NCBI RefSeq assembly: GCF_017874625.1
Contig: NZ_JAGIKZ010000001.1
Coordinates: 310,001-374,000 of the forward strand
DNA: 64,000 nt
Direction: 5' to 3'
From: Cytobacillus eiseniae
GTDB lineage: Bacteria; Bacillota; Bacilli; Bacillales; Cytobacillaceae
Below are positions 33,672 through 42,945 of this stretch, piece after piece (position 1 is the stretch's first letter; every line of letters starts with the position of its first letter). The position numbers and the translations under genes are program-made. The notes beneath the pieces are model-generated. The model searched no databases and was not told where the DNA came from. It saw only the letters and a list, made by a program, of their open reading frames with translations.

Positions 33672-36239
33672 ATGAAGCTAATCGAACAAATTCATAAAGA
33701 TGCAATCAATCATACGAAAACAAAAATTATGGAGGATTTGAATCTTTATCTTGGCAAAAGCGAGGAAATTCCTTTAATTGAAGACTATCTATCTGAACGG
33801 CGTCACTATATTGAACAAATTTGGGTAAATGTCTGGTTAAATAAAGCAACAAATAATATTTCAAAACAAGAAAAAATTCACTACTTAAATGAAAAAGGGT
33901 TTGAAACTGAAAATGTTGCACGAAAATTAATCAACCATACCTTTCGAAATGAAATGCGTACGTATCACCCATTTAACTCATATGCTTGGATTAATGAAAA
34001 GTATAGAAATGCGAATGAAAACTGGAGGAATCAATATGAGAATGCACGAATTGATTTTCTTCGGAAAGAAAAGGAAGAATTCCTGCGAAAAGAAATGTAC
34101 AGATTGCAAGATATGCTTGAAGAAACGGCAATTGAGATTATAGAAAAGAATGAAGAGCTTCTCTATTTACATATTAGACAATTTACAGGCATACAGCTTG
34201 CATCAGATATGAAATCTCGAACAAGATATGCTCCAGTTGACACATTTGCCTTAGAAGAAAGACTGGAGGAAATTGGTGCTTTCGAAAAGGACGCATTTTT
34301 AACAGTATCTAGCTTTTTTAACGAGCTTACAGGTGACATTCATAAAACGATTCATGAAGGAAGAAATTATTTTGAATATGAAACGTATTATGATCGATAT
34401 GAGAGGTTGATTGCTGAATACTTAATAGAGATTCTACCGAAAATCGTCATTGAGCAACTTCCTGAAACGATTAACGATGACTATAAGAGAGTCTTTTCTG
34501 AATCTATTTCAAAGTCGATGATTGAACGTATTCTCGATTTTGAATATGGGTTCGTTGCAAATGATTTGATTGAAATCATTCAGGAGGAATATGTTTCTGA
34601 TTTGCTTAAGCTATCCACGATTCCTTTTGATTTCAAAGAGCATCGTTATTTATATGAAGAGGCGCTTGCAGACAGAGAACGTAAAATAGCAGAAGAACAT
34701 GCGGAAATTGAGCGTAAAAAGGCAGCAGAACAACGAATGCTTGATGATATTTTTGGTCAGGAATACCGACCGGCTGTTGAACGAAATATTCGCTACACCT
34801 TGCACATCGGAGAAACAAATACAGGAAAAACACATCATGCATTGGAACGAATGAAAGCAGCAGATAGTGGCTTGTACTTAGCCCCACTAAGGCTATTGGC
34901 ACTAGAGGTATATGATAAGCTGAATCAAGAGGGAACCCCATGCTCATTAAAAACAGGGGAAGAGGAAAAGCTTGTGTCAAGCGCAAATCATATTTCGTGT
35001 ACAGTTGAAATGTTTCATGAAAAGGAAATATATGATTGCATCGTTATCGATGAAGCACAAATGCTTAATGACAAAGATCGAGGATTTTCCTGGTATAAAG
35101 CTATTACAAAGGCGCATGCAAAGGAAGTACATATTATCGGCAGCTGGAGTGCGAAAGAGATGATTCTTCAGTTACTTGGAGAGGCCGATATTGAAATATT
35201 TGAATACAATCGTGACATTCCACTCGAAGTGGAGAAAAAAGAATTTAAAATTAATCAGGTGAAAAAAGGGGACGCACTCATTTGTTTTTCAAGAAAACGA
35301 GTCCTAGAAACGGCATCAAGACTTGAAAATGCCAGGTATTCTGTCAGTATGATTTATGGAAGCATGCCCCCTGAAACAAGGAAAAAACAAGTGCAGCGTT
35401 TTATAAATGGAGAAACTTCAGTCATTGTATCAACAGATGCAATCGGAATGGGCTTAAATCTGCCTATTCGCCGCATTGTTTTCCTTGAAAATGAAAAGTT
35501 CGATGGAACGAAAAGAAGGCTGCTCACCTCGCAGGAAGTAAAGCAAATTGCGGGACGAGCTGGAAGAAAGGGCATTTACGATGTTGGAAAAGTCGCTTTC
35601 ATTTCTGATATTCGAACGATGAAACGTCTACTTGATGCTGAAGATAGACCCGTTCAAACCTTTTCAGTTGCTCCGACAAACACGATATTTGAACGGTTTC
35701 AGAAATATTATCATGATCTTGGTACTTTTTTTGAACTATGGGAGAAATTTGAAAGTCCGAATGGAACGAAAAAAGCTACTCTTTCTGAAGAGAGAGAGCT
35801 GTATAATCGGATTCGAGGGACTGAAATAGAAGCGAGACTCTCTATCACTGATCTATATGGATTTCTGCATCTTCCTTTTGCTAAAAAAGAAGCGGATTTA
35901 ATCTGGCAATGGGAACAAACAATGTATGCAATCTTAAACAATACTGAACTCCCCGAGCCAAGAATAAAAAAACGAACGCTTGAAGAATTGGAGCTATCCT
36001 ATAAAGCAATCGGCCTCCATCTATTGTTTTTATATCGTCTTGATCAGCGAGTGGAAGCACTTTACTGGGAACGGTTAAGGGAGGAAATTAGCGATCATGT
36101 ACATGAAAGGTTAAAAACAGATGTGAAAAATATGACGAAGAAGTGTCGTCGATGTGGAGAAAAACTCCCATGGGAGCATGAATTCCAAATATGCGATAAT
36201 TGTCACTATAGTCAATCTAGAAGAAGATACTGGGAATAA
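33672..36239 (+). CDS. SUV3-like RNA helicase with zinc-finger tail
   Basis: An 855-aa protein. Residues 1 to about 370 form a long charged helical domain I do not recognise. Then follows an SF2 helicase core: HIGETNTGKTHHALER (motif I), VIDEAQ (motif II), STDAIGMGLNLP (motif V) and QIAGRAGRKG (motif VI). The core pattern resembles mitochondrial SUV3 helicases. The C-terminus carries a four-Cys zinc finger (CRRCGEK...CDNCHY). It probably unwinds RNA, or RNA-DNA hybrids, with ATP. ATG 33672 follows GAAGGAG; an upstream ATG (33648) lies before that site. It is transcribed alone. Confidence 0.88.
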   Translation: MKLIEQIHKDAINHTKTKIMEDLNLYLGKSEEIPLIEDYLSERRHYIEQIWVNVWLNKATNNISKQEKIHYLNEKGFETENVARKLINHTFRNEMRTYHPFNSYAWINEKYRNANENWRNQYENARIDFLRKEKEEFLRKEMYRLQDMLEETAIEIIEKNEELLYLHIRQFTGIQLASDMKSRTRYAPVDTFALEERLEEIGAFEKDAFLTVSSFFNELTGDIHKTIHEGRNYFEYETYYDRYERLIAEYLIEILPKIVIEQLPETINDDYKRVFSESISKSMIERILDFEYGFVANDLIEIIQEEYVSDLLKLSTIPFDFKEHRYLYEEALADRERKIAEEHAEIERKKAAEQRMLDDIFGQEYRPAVERNIRYTLHIGETNTGKTHHALERMKAADSGLYLAPLRLLALEVYDKLNQEGTPCSLKTGEEEKLVSSANHISCTVEMFHEKEIYDCIVIDEAQMLNDKDRGFSWYKAITKAHAKEVHIIGSWSAKEMILQLLGEADIEIFEYNRDIPLEVEKKEFKINQVKKGDALICFSRKRVLETASRLENARYSVSMIYGSMPPETRKKQVQRFINGETSVIVSTDAIGMGLNLPIRRIVFLENEKFDGTKRRLLTSQEVKQIAGRAGRKGIYDVGKVAFISDIRTMKRLLDAEDRPVQTFSVAPTNTIFERFQKYYHDLGTFFELWEKFESPNGTKKATLSEERELYNRIRGTEIEARLSITDLYGFLHLPFAKKEADLIWQWEQTMYAILNNTELPEPRIKKRTLEELELSYKAIGLHLLFLYRLDQRVEALYWERLREEISDHVHERLKTDVKNMTKKCRRCGEKLPWEHEFQICDNCHYSQSRRRYWE

Positions 36240-36250
36240 GGATAGAAAAC

Positions 36251-36290
36251 AAAAACGGTAGCTAATCTATGGTAATTAGCTACCGTTTTT
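36251..36290. terminator. Bidirectional intrinsic terminator
   Basis: AAAAACGGTAGCTAAT and ATTAGCTACCGTTTTT are perfect 16-bp arms with an 8-nt loop, between the convergent helicase and dehydrogenase genes. Confidence 0.93.
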
Positions 36291-36374
36291 GTTGAAATTC
36301 CAAATCAAGTATCTCTTATCCATGCTATGGATTTCCGAACTTGGAAAAATGCACGACAAATTGAAAAAGCTATT

Positions 36375-37508
36375 TCATGGTTTTAATACAACTTTTATAC
36401 AGTCATCATCATGATTATTAAAGATTTGATAGGCATGGCTTGCTTTGTCTAGAGGGAGTTTATGTGTAATGATATCTGTTGGATCAAACTCTTTATTCTT
36501 TATTTTTTCATAAAGCTTTGGCATAAAAGGAATGACTGGAGCTTGACCCATTTTTAGTGAGATATTTCTAACGAAAAATGGCCCTAGTGGGAAAAGGTTA
36601 TAGTTGCCACCATACACACCGGTTAATTGAACTGTTCCAGCTTTTCTTACAGCCTTTGTTGCAATTTGAATCGGGCCTAAAGTACCGCCTTGAAGCTTTA
36701 ATTTTTGTTCAAGAAATTCAAGTGGTGATTTCTTTCCATCCATCCCAACACAATCAATCACAACATCAGCACCACCATGGGTAATTTCTTTTAAATGCTC
36801 CCCCATATCAGGGTATTTTGTAAACTCAAAAATCTCGACATGATTTGTTCTCTTCGCATGATTCATTCGGTAATCAAGATAATCAATCGCAATGACACGC
36901 TCAGCACCTTGCATCCAAGCAAATTTTTGGGTCATTAAGCCAACAGGGCCACAGCCAAGTACAATAACAGTGTCTCCTTTTTTAACACCAGCATGGATCA
37001 CACTCCAGTAAGCCGTAGGTAGTACATCAGATAAGAAGAGCAACGATTCGTCCTCTAATTCGCATGATTCAGGAATAAGAAATGGAGTGAAATTTCCAAA
37101 AGGAACTCTCAAATATTCAGCTTGCCCACCCGGGTAGTTACCGTATTTTTCTGAATACCCAAAATAGCCACCGGAATCATAATGAGGATTTGAATTATCA
37201 CATTGACTCGTTAGGTCCTGTTCACAGTAGGCACAATGGCCACAGGATACATTAAATGGAATAACAACGCGATCTCCCTTTTTTACTTTCGTTACATCTG
37301 GGCCAACTTCCTCAACAATGCCCATCGGTTCGTGGCCGATAACATAACCAGGTGGCAACGGCATATTTCCCTGATATAAATGTAAATCGGAACCACAAAT
37401 GGCTGTGGACGTTATTTTCACAATGATATCGTCATTTTTTTCGAGTTTTGGTTCTTCTATATTATCGACAACCATTTTTTTAGGTCCCTGATAAGTAACA
37501 GCCTTCAT
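36375..37508 (-). CDS. Zinc-dependent alcohol dehydrogenase (formaldehyde dehydrogenase-like)
   Basis: A 377-aa MDR-family protein. The catalytic zinc region CGSDLHLYQG and GHEPMGIVEEVG is present, and the structural zinc lobe is CGHCAYCEQDLTSQC. The cofactor-binding glycines are in VLGCGPVGLMTQ. The insert around QKLKLQGGTLGPIQIATKAV resembles glutathione-independent formaldehyde dehydrogenase-like enzymes. It oxidises an alcohol or aldehyde with NAD+; the substrate is uncertain. ATG 37506-37508 follows AGGAGTG by seven bases. The longer frame to 37553 lacks such a site. Confidence 0.9.
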   Translation of the reverse strand: MKAVTYQGPKKMVVDNIEEPKLEKNDDIIVKITSTAICGSDLHLYQGNMPLPPGYVIGHEPMGIVEEVGPDVTKVKKGDRVVIPFNVSCGHCAYCEQDLTSQCDNSNPHYDSGGYFGYSEKYGNYPGGQAEYLRVPFGNFTPFLIPESCELEDESLLFLSDVLPTAYWSVIHAGVKKGDTVIVLGCGPVGLMTQKFAWMQGAERVIAIDYLDYRMNHAKRTNHVEIFEFTKYPDMGEHLKEITHGGADVVIDCVGMDGKKSPLEFLEQKLKLQGGTLGPIQIATKAVRKAGTVQLTGVYGGNYNLFPLGPFFVRNISLKMGQAPVIPFMPKLYEKIKNKEFDPTDIITHKLPLDKASHAYQIFNNHDDDCIKVVLKP

Positions 37509-37657
37509 TTCCAACACTCCTATCATTCTCTTTCCAAAAATAGTATTTACCAATTACATTTCCATACACTTGAAAAATTTAGTAGGTTTTACAAAAACGA
37601 ATAAATAATCATTTCATCCGCAAAATAACTATGATTTTTATTATGAGGAGGGATTAT

Positions 37658-38314
37658 ATGCAATTTCAAAACCAGCAAGGTCAAGGACCAATGCATCAAA
37701 ATATGCATACTGGCACAGTCAATCAGCATCAAAACCATGGAGGACACGAACTATTTGATGTTCATGAAGTATTATCAGGTACAATTGGCACACTAGATTT
37801 GTATACGTTATTGCGTGCACATGTAAAGGATTCAGAGCTTCTTGGAATCCTTGACCGCCAATCTCAATTTATGAAAACAGAATATAATACAGTGGTTGAT
37901 TGCTTCAAAACAGGACAAGATCCAGCAATTCCAACACAAAAGTATATGATGACTGAAGGAAATGATTTTGTTTATGGAATGAAACCAAGCCAACCGAAGA
38001 AACCGATTCAATCAACAGCAGAATTAACAGATGCGAATATTTCTGGCTATATGCTTGGTTCAGTAAAGGCTGGGGCTGGATCAAAAGCAATGGCAGCACT
38101 TGAAGTCACAAACCCAGTAGTTAGAAGGGTCATTGCTGATACGATTCCAAATTGCATTGAAATGGCTTATGAATTGTCTATTTATCAAAATAAACATCAT
38201 TACTATCAAGTCCCACAGCTAGCGGATCAAGACATGCAGCAGTTACTAAATGCTTATGCACCAGCAACAATTCAAATGAACGGACAACCACCAAACCCAA
38301 ATACTGCTCATTAA
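37658..38314 (+). CDS. Spore coat protein (CotF-like)
   Basis: A 218-aa protein with a His/Gln-rich N-terminus (about 1-30; NQQGQGPMHQNMHTG) and a ferritin-like helical coat domain. Recognisable segments are ELFDVHEVLSGTIGTLDLY and NPVVRRVIADTIPNCIEMAYE. This is the CotF/YraF-type coat family of Bacillus. It should be made in the mother cell late in sporulation (inference). ATG 37658 follows GAGGAGGGAT; the frame extends upstream to 37631 without a ribosome site. It confirms a spore-forming host. Confidence 0.88.
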   Translation: MQFQNQQGQGPMHQNMHTGTVNQHQNHGGHELFDVHEVLSGTIGTLDLYTLLRAHVKDSELLGILDRQSQFMKTEYNTVVDCFKTGQDPAIPTQKYMMTEGNDFVYGMKPSQPKKPIQSTAELTDANISGYMLGSVKAGAGSKAMAALEVTNPVVRRVIADTIPNCIEMAYELSIYQNKHHYYQVPQLADQDMQQLLNAYAPATIQMNGQPPNPNTAH

Positions 38315-38343
38315 AACTATAAAAACTGAAAAAGAGTAATTAA

Positions 38344-38382
38344 AAAAAGGTAATTTCCTATGGTAAAGGAATTGCCTTTTTA
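38344..38382 (+). terminator. Intrinsic terminator
   Basis: AAGGTAATTTCC and GGAATTGCCTT form an imperfect stem (one bulge, one wobble), followed by TTTTT, after the coat protein gene. Confidence 0.75.
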
Positions 38383-38471
38383 CTCATTTTCATGCATGAT
38401 ATAATTTGCTATTTTATAGAAAAACAAGCAAAATGAATTAAAAGCATATAGGAAAGAAAGTAGGGGTTTTT

Positions 38472-39776
38472 TTGCCTGATTTTTCATCACTAGGAATTTC
38501 ACAGGCATTAGCAGCGATTTTACATAAATCTGCTATTGCTACACCAACACCCATTCAAATAGAAGCAATTCCAATGATTATGAATGGGACAGATTTAATT
38601 GCCCAATCTGAAACAGGGTCAGGGAAAACACTAGCTTTTGTTTTGCCGATACTTGAGAAGATTGATTCAGAAGCTTCTTATATTCAATCATTGATTGTGA
38701 CACCAACGAGGGAACTCGCCTTACAAATTACGAATGAAATTGAAAAGCTCGTTCAGCATATTGATAATATAGACGTCTTAGCCGTTTATGGTGGACAGGA
38801 TGTAGAAAAGCAATTAAAAAAATTAAAGAAAAATATTCAAATTGTTGTCGGCACACCTGGCCGGCTATTAGACCATATTCGAAGAAAAACAATTCAATTA
38901 GATCAAGTGTCATTTCTTATTCTAGATGAGGCTGATCAAATGCTTCATATTGGTTTTTTAAATGAGGTAGAAGAGATTATTCGTGAAACACCAACATCAA
39001 GACAGACTTTACTCTTTTCTGCGACAATACCAGCTGAAATAAAAAAGCTGGCAGCGAAACATATGAAAAAACCAGCGTATATACAAATTGAAAAGACGCA
39101 AGGACCTGCTGAAAACGTAGAACAAATAGCAATACATATGACTGACCGAGCGAAACAAGGCACACTTATTTCATTAGTGGAAACACATCAACCTTTTCTT
39201 GCCGTCATATTTTGCCGTACAAAAAGACGGGTTTCTAGACTTAATGAAATTCTTAAGGCAAATGATTTTGACAGTGACGAGTTGCATGGTGATCTGTCAC
39301 AAGCAAAAAGAGAGCAAGTTATGAAGCGATTTCGTAAAGCTGATTTCCAATTACTTATCGCAACTGATGTAGCAGCTAGAGGCCTTGATATTGAAGGAGT
39401 TACTCATGTCTATAATTATGACATCCCTCAAGATGCTGAAAGCTATGTTCATCGGATCGGGAGAACGGGAAGGGCCGGGATGAAAGGACTTGCGGTCACA
39501 TTTTATACAGATGATGACAAAGCAATGATTGAGTTAATAGAAAAAGAATTACAGATTACGATTCCGAAGAAAAGCATGGAGAAAAAGGAAGAGAAGCAAA
39601 AACAGAAAATAACGAGAAAAGCGACTCATTCACCAATTCAAAAAGAACGAACTTCAAATAACAGCAAGAGAAAAACACCGAGTCAATGGTCTAAAAATTC
39701 TCGAGGAAAACAAACTGAAGCATCAAAAGCGAGAAGAGGCCAAAGACAATCTGCAAGAAATGGGCGCGGAAAGTAA
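38472..39776 (+). CDS. DEAD-box RNA helicase
   Basis: A 434-aa protein with the full motif set: Q-motif (TPTPIQIEAIP), SETGSGKT (I), PTRELALQ (Ia), LDEADQML (DEAD, II), SAT (III), and in the second domain TDVAARGLDIEG and HRIGRTGRAG (VI). A basic tail rich in K, R, S and Q (about 360-434) probably binds RNA. Likely role: ribosome assembly or mRNA turnover, often cold-related. It starts with TTG behind GTAGGGG. I cannot assign it to a specific Csh protein. Confidence 0.93.
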   Translation: MPDFSSLGISQALAAILHKSAIATPTPIQIEAIPMIMNGTDLIAQSETGSGKTLAFVLPILEKIDSEASYIQSLIVTPTRELALQITNEIEKLVQHIDNIDVLAVYGGQDVEKQLKKLKKNIQIVVGTPGRLLDHIRRKTIQLDQVSFLILDEADQMLHIGFLNEVEEIIRETPTSRQTLLFSATIPAEIKKLAAKHMKKPAYIQIEKTQGPAENVEQIAIHMTDRAKQGTLISLVETHQPFLAVIFCRTKRRVSRLNEILKANDFDSDELHGDLSQAKREQVMKRFRKADFQLLIATDVAARGLDIEGVTHVYNYDIPQDAESYVHRIGRTGRAGMKGLAVTFYTDDDKAMIELIEKELQITIPKKSMEKKEEKQKQKITRKATHSPIQKERTSNNSKRKTPSQWSKNSRGKQTEASKARRGQRQSARNGRGK

Positions 39777-39808
39777 GGATTAGTCATAATTAAAGGAAGT
39801 GGACGAAT

Positions 39809-40381
39809 ATGTTAAAAACGAATATAAGTAAATATTTTGCAGAAGAAGTAAGTGAATCCTATAAAGAAGAAATTGATTATGCAATAAAACATGGGATAAT
39901 TGAAAACAATCATTCAATTTCATTATTAAATCCAGGCAATCGATTTATGAATGCTTACATTGAACGTAGTGATAAAGAAACGGAAGAATTTCTTGCTGAG
40001 GAACAGGCGGCTTTCTTAAATCAGCCAATTAACTATTTGAAACAACATATAAATGAATTTATCTATATGGAGTCAGATTGGTTTCACATGATCCAGATAG
40101 AATCAATATGTCTTGAGGTAGATGATGTATTTGGCACATACGAAGCTATACTAGGGCTGAAACTACAAAAAAAGTATGAATCGGTAATAAAAACATTTTT
40201 AGAGAATGAATTAGTAGGAGAGCGTAAAGTAAGTTTAATGTTTAATCAGACAGATGGGTTATGGGATTTTAACTTTGCCCTAAATAATATAGAAGGATTT
40301 ACTGATGAGTTAACACTTGCTGAAACAATGACTCTTGTTTACCAATTCCTTTTTAAACTAATCGAGTCAGTAGAGGCATAA
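39809..40381 (+). CDS. Conserved-looking hypothetical protein (190 aa)
   Basis: An acidic, soluble protein with no signal peptide or membrane segment. A central stretch (INEFIYMESDWFHMIQIESI) and the C-terminal LTLAETMTLVYQFLFKLIE suggest a mixed alpha/beta fold. AAAGGAAGTGG precedes the ATG. It lies 32 bp after the DEAD-box gene and 17 bp before the ypuA-like gene start, so it may share their transcript. I do not recognise it and assign no function. Confidence 0.75.
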   Translation: MLKTNISKYFAEEVSESYKEEIDYAIKHGIIENNHSISLLNPGNRFMNAYIERSDKETEEFLAEEQAAFLNQPINYLKQHINEFIYMESDWFHMIQIESICLEVDDVFGTYEAILGLKLQKKYESVIKTFLENELVGERKVSLMFNQTDGLWDFNFALNNIEGFTDELTLAETMTLVYQFLFKLIESVEA

Positions 40382-40398
40382 TAAAGGGGATGAAAAAA

Positions 40399-41316
40399 AT
40401 GATCAAAAAATCGATGAAATGGATCGTTGCTGCAATTGTATGTTTACTTACTATTAATCTAGCAACACAAGCCTTAGCTTCAAATGGGGAGAAAGCTGAA
40501 GACAGTATTGATGAGAAATTTGGATTACCTATTGTTGTTTATGGCTCTGCATTGACACCTGCACAAAAAGAAGAAACCCGAAAACTACTTGGCGTCAAGG
40601 ATCCAAGCATGGTTGAAGAGATTACGATCACTGGAGATGACTTAGAAAAATACATAAAAGGGAACAGACATTCCAATATGTATTCTTCCGCAAAAATCAC
40701 CCTAAAAGATAAAGGGAAGGGACTTCACATCAACCAAGTAACACCTGAAAATATAACTGCTGTTTCAGATGAGATGTATGCAAATGCACTTTTGACTGCT
40801 GGGATTAACGATGCAGTCGTGGATGTTGCTTCTCCTGTAAAGGTTAGTGGTCATTCTGCTCTCGTTGGAATCTATAAAGCCTATGATGCAGGTGAAGGCA
40901 ATGAATTGAATACAGAACATACAGAAGTTGCCAATGAAGAATTAAATCTTGCAACTCAGCTCGCTCAAAAAGAAGGATTAAATAATGATGTAATTACAGA
41001 GCTTCTAACAGAAATTAAGAAGGAAATTGCAGCTAAAAACCCTGCTACGAAAGAGGACATTGAGAAAATTATTAATGATCAATTAAAAACGCTTGAAATT
41101 CAATTAAGTCCAGAAGATCGACAACTTCTTATAGATCTTTTTGAAAAAATGCGCAGCCTTAATATTAATTTCGATAATGTCAAATCACAACTTGAAGATC
41201 TGTCAAAAGATATTAAAAATCGCATTGACGAAGCGATCGGGGACAAAGGATTCCTACAAACGATTGCAGATTTCTTTAAGAGTTTAATCGATGGAATAAA
41301 AAATCTCTTTTCATAG
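40399..41316 (+). CDS. DUF1002-family exported protein (YpuA-like)
   Basis: A 305-aa protein with a signal peptide (KKSMKWIVAAIVCLLTINLATQALA, cut near residue 27). The DUF1002 domain follows: LPIVVYGSALTPAQKEETRKLL, VTPENITAVSDEMYANALLTAGI and VKVSGHSALVGIYKA. The C-terminal third is helical and coiled. Size and order match B. subtilis YpuA, an extracytoplasmic protein of unknown function. ATG 40399 is nine bases after AAAGGGG; ATG 40390 abuts that site. Confidence 0.88.
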   Translation: MIKKSMKWIVAAIVCLLTINLATQALASNGEKAEDSIDEKFGLPIVVYGSALTPAQKEETRKLLGVKDPSMVEEITITGDDLEKYIKGNRHSNMYSSAKITLKDKGKGLHINQVTPENITAVSDEMYANALLTAGINDAVVDVASPVKVSGHSALVGIYKAYDAGEGNELNTEHTEVANEELNLATQLAQKEGLNNDVITELLTEIKKEIAAKNPATKEDIEKIINDQLKTLEIQLSPEDRQLLIDLFEKMRSLNINFDNVKSQLEDLSKDIKNRIDEAIGDKGFLQTIADFFKSLIDGIKNLFS

Positions 41317-41323
41317 TTAATCA

Positions 41324-41350
41324 AAGCAGGGGAGCTCCCCCTGCTTTTTA
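41324..41350. terminator. Bidirectional intrinsic terminator
   Basis: AAGCAGGGG and CCCCTGCTT arms with a short loop, then TTTTTA. It lies between the convergent ypuA-like gene and the next minus-strand gene. Confidence 0.9.
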
Positions 41351-41710
41351 CTATTTTCCTTCCTTTGGAAACCGAATAGGCGTTTGTAAGCTATATTTAT
41401 CACGATAGGAACGATATTGTACAATCGTTTCATTAGGAGCTTGTACGTCTACTTGCAAAATATAAGTGCCTTTCATTTCTAAATAATAGGAAACGCCTTC
41501 TAGACTCAATTGATAGAAAGAGAATGAGAAGCCAAGTAGATGTTTCTTTCCTACCTTTGTATCTGAATGCTTTTGGATAAAATCAGCAATTTCCAGTACG
41601 GTTGCTGAGGAAACTCCTGCATAAGAATACGCACGTTCCTTAATTTTTGCTGCCGTTTGATTAATCGTAACCTTCGCTTTATGCTTCAATTTGTCAAATA
41701 AATTATTCAT
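41351..41710 (-). CDS. Hypothetical protein (119 aa)
   Basis: A basic, soluble protein. The helical N-terminus (MNNLFDKLKHKAKVTINQTA) is followed by a likely beta-rich part (LLGFSFSFYQLSLEGVSYYLEM). No signal peptide or known motif is seen. TGAGGGGA lies upstream of the ATG. It is divergent from the desaturase gene, and its promoter region overlaps the DesR-like operator, so membrane-stress control is possible but unproven. Confidence 0.65.
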   Translation of the reverse strand: MNNLFDKLKHKAKVTINQTAAKIKERAYSYAGVSSATVLEIADFIQKHSDTKVGKKHLLGFSFSFYQLSLEGVSYYLEMKGTYILQVDVQAPNETIVQYRSYRDKYSLQTPIRFPKEGK

Positions 41711-41745
41711 TAAAATCCCCTCATATCAATAAAATTTCCATAAAC

Positions 41746-41783
41746 CATGACACTTATCATGTATTGGTCATGACATGTATGTC
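41746..41783. promoter_or_regulatory. DesR-like operator upstream of des
   Basis: CATGA-N6-TCATG (41746-41761) is followed by a second copy-like stretch, TCATGACATGTATGTC (41768-41783). Paired ATGAC/GTCAT half-sites 60-100 bp before a desaturase gene match the arrangement bound by phosphorylated DesR in B. subtilis. Binding is inferred. DesR is encoded 2.3 kb downstream. Confidence 0.65.
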
Positions 41784-41844
41784 TTAAAGTCCTATAACCA
41801 CTACTGTAATATTATTATTAAAATTGTGGGAGGATATTATTATT

Positions 41845-42879
41845 ATGACCAAACAAAAACAACTTCAATTAAAAAAGCAAATGGCTCCTTTTGAACAATC
41901 AAATACTAAAGCCAGTGTGTGGCAGCTTATTAATACAATTTTGCCATTTATTGTCTTATGGTTTTTGGCTTATAAAAGTTTATCCGTTTCCTATATTCTA
42001 ACACTCCTTTTTTCAATTGTCGCAGCAGGCTTCTTAGTACGTATTTTTATTATTTTTCACGATTGCTGCCACCATTCCTTCATTAAAAATCGGCGCGCAA
42101 ATAAAATTATTGGAACGATCACTGGAATTATGACCATTTTTCCATACAGCCAATGGCAGCATGATCACTCCGTTCATCACGCTACGAGCAGCAATTTAGA
42201 TAAGCGTGGAGTCGGTGATATTTGGATGCTTACCGTTGATGAATACTTGGCTGCATCATTCTGGAAAAAAATTGCGTATCGAATATACAGAAATCCATTT
42301 GTCATGTTTATCCTTGGACCAATTTACGTTTTCTTAATTAAAAATCGCTTTAATCGAAAAGGTGCTCGTACGAAGGAGCGTTTGAATACGTATTTAACAA
42401 ATGTTTCCATCATTGCTCTTTACGGTGTTCTTTGCTGGGCAATTGGTTGGCAGGCATTTCTAGCTGTTCAACTTCCGATTTTTCTAATCTCGGGTGCTGC
42501 AGGAATCTGGCTTTTTTATGTACAACATACGTTTGAAGATTCTTATTTCGAAGAGGATGCAGAATGGGAATACGTTAAGGCTGCCGTAGAAGGAAGCTCA
42601 TTCTATAAGCTCCCCAAATTATTACAATGGCTAACAGGAAATATTGGCTATCATCATGTCCACCACCTAAGCCCACGTGTGCCAAATTATAAGCTTGAAG
42701 AGGCACATAAAAATACGGATGTTTTACAAAATGTACCAACAATTACATTGAGGACTAGTTTGCAATCTCTTAAATTTCATCTTTGGGATGAAAAAGACAA
42801 GAAGTTTGTCACATATAAGGAAATTTCGAAATATCTGCATAATGTGAAAAAAAATGAGCTTGCTTCAAGATTAAAGTAG
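41845..42879 (+). CDS. des: Membrane acyl-lipid desaturase
   Basis: A 344-aa protein with several transmembrane helices and the three histidine boxes of membrane di-iron desaturases: HDCCHH, HDHSVHH and HHVHH. Bacillus Des introduces a double bond at position 5 of phospholipid acyl chains after cold shock, keeping the membrane fluid. ATG 41845 follows GGGAGGAT by ten bases. The upstream TTG (41824) lies before that site. The genes for its two-component regulators DesK and DesR follow directly, as in B. subtilis. Confidence 0.95.
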   Translation: MTKQKQLQLKKQMAPFEQSNTKASVWQLINTILPFIVLWFLAYKSLSVSYILTLLFSIVAAGFLVRIFIIFHDCCHHSFIKNRRANKIIGTITGIMTIFPYSQWQHDHSVHHATSSNLDKRGVGDIWMLTVDEYLAASFWKKIAYRIYRNPFVMFILGPIYVFLIKNRFNRKGARTKERLNTYLTNVSIIALYGVLCWAIGWQAFLAVQLPIFLISGAAGIWLFYVQHTFEDSYFEEDAEWEYVKAAVEGSSFYKLPKLLQWLTGNIGYHHVHHLSPRVPNYKLEEAHKNTDVLQNVPTITLRTSLQSLKFHLWDEKDKKFVTYKEISKYLHNVKKNELASRLK

Positions 42880-42945
42880 TACAATATGGGTGATGCCTTA
42901 ATACTGGGCTTCGCCTATTTTATTGAAATTAAAGAGGGTAACTAT

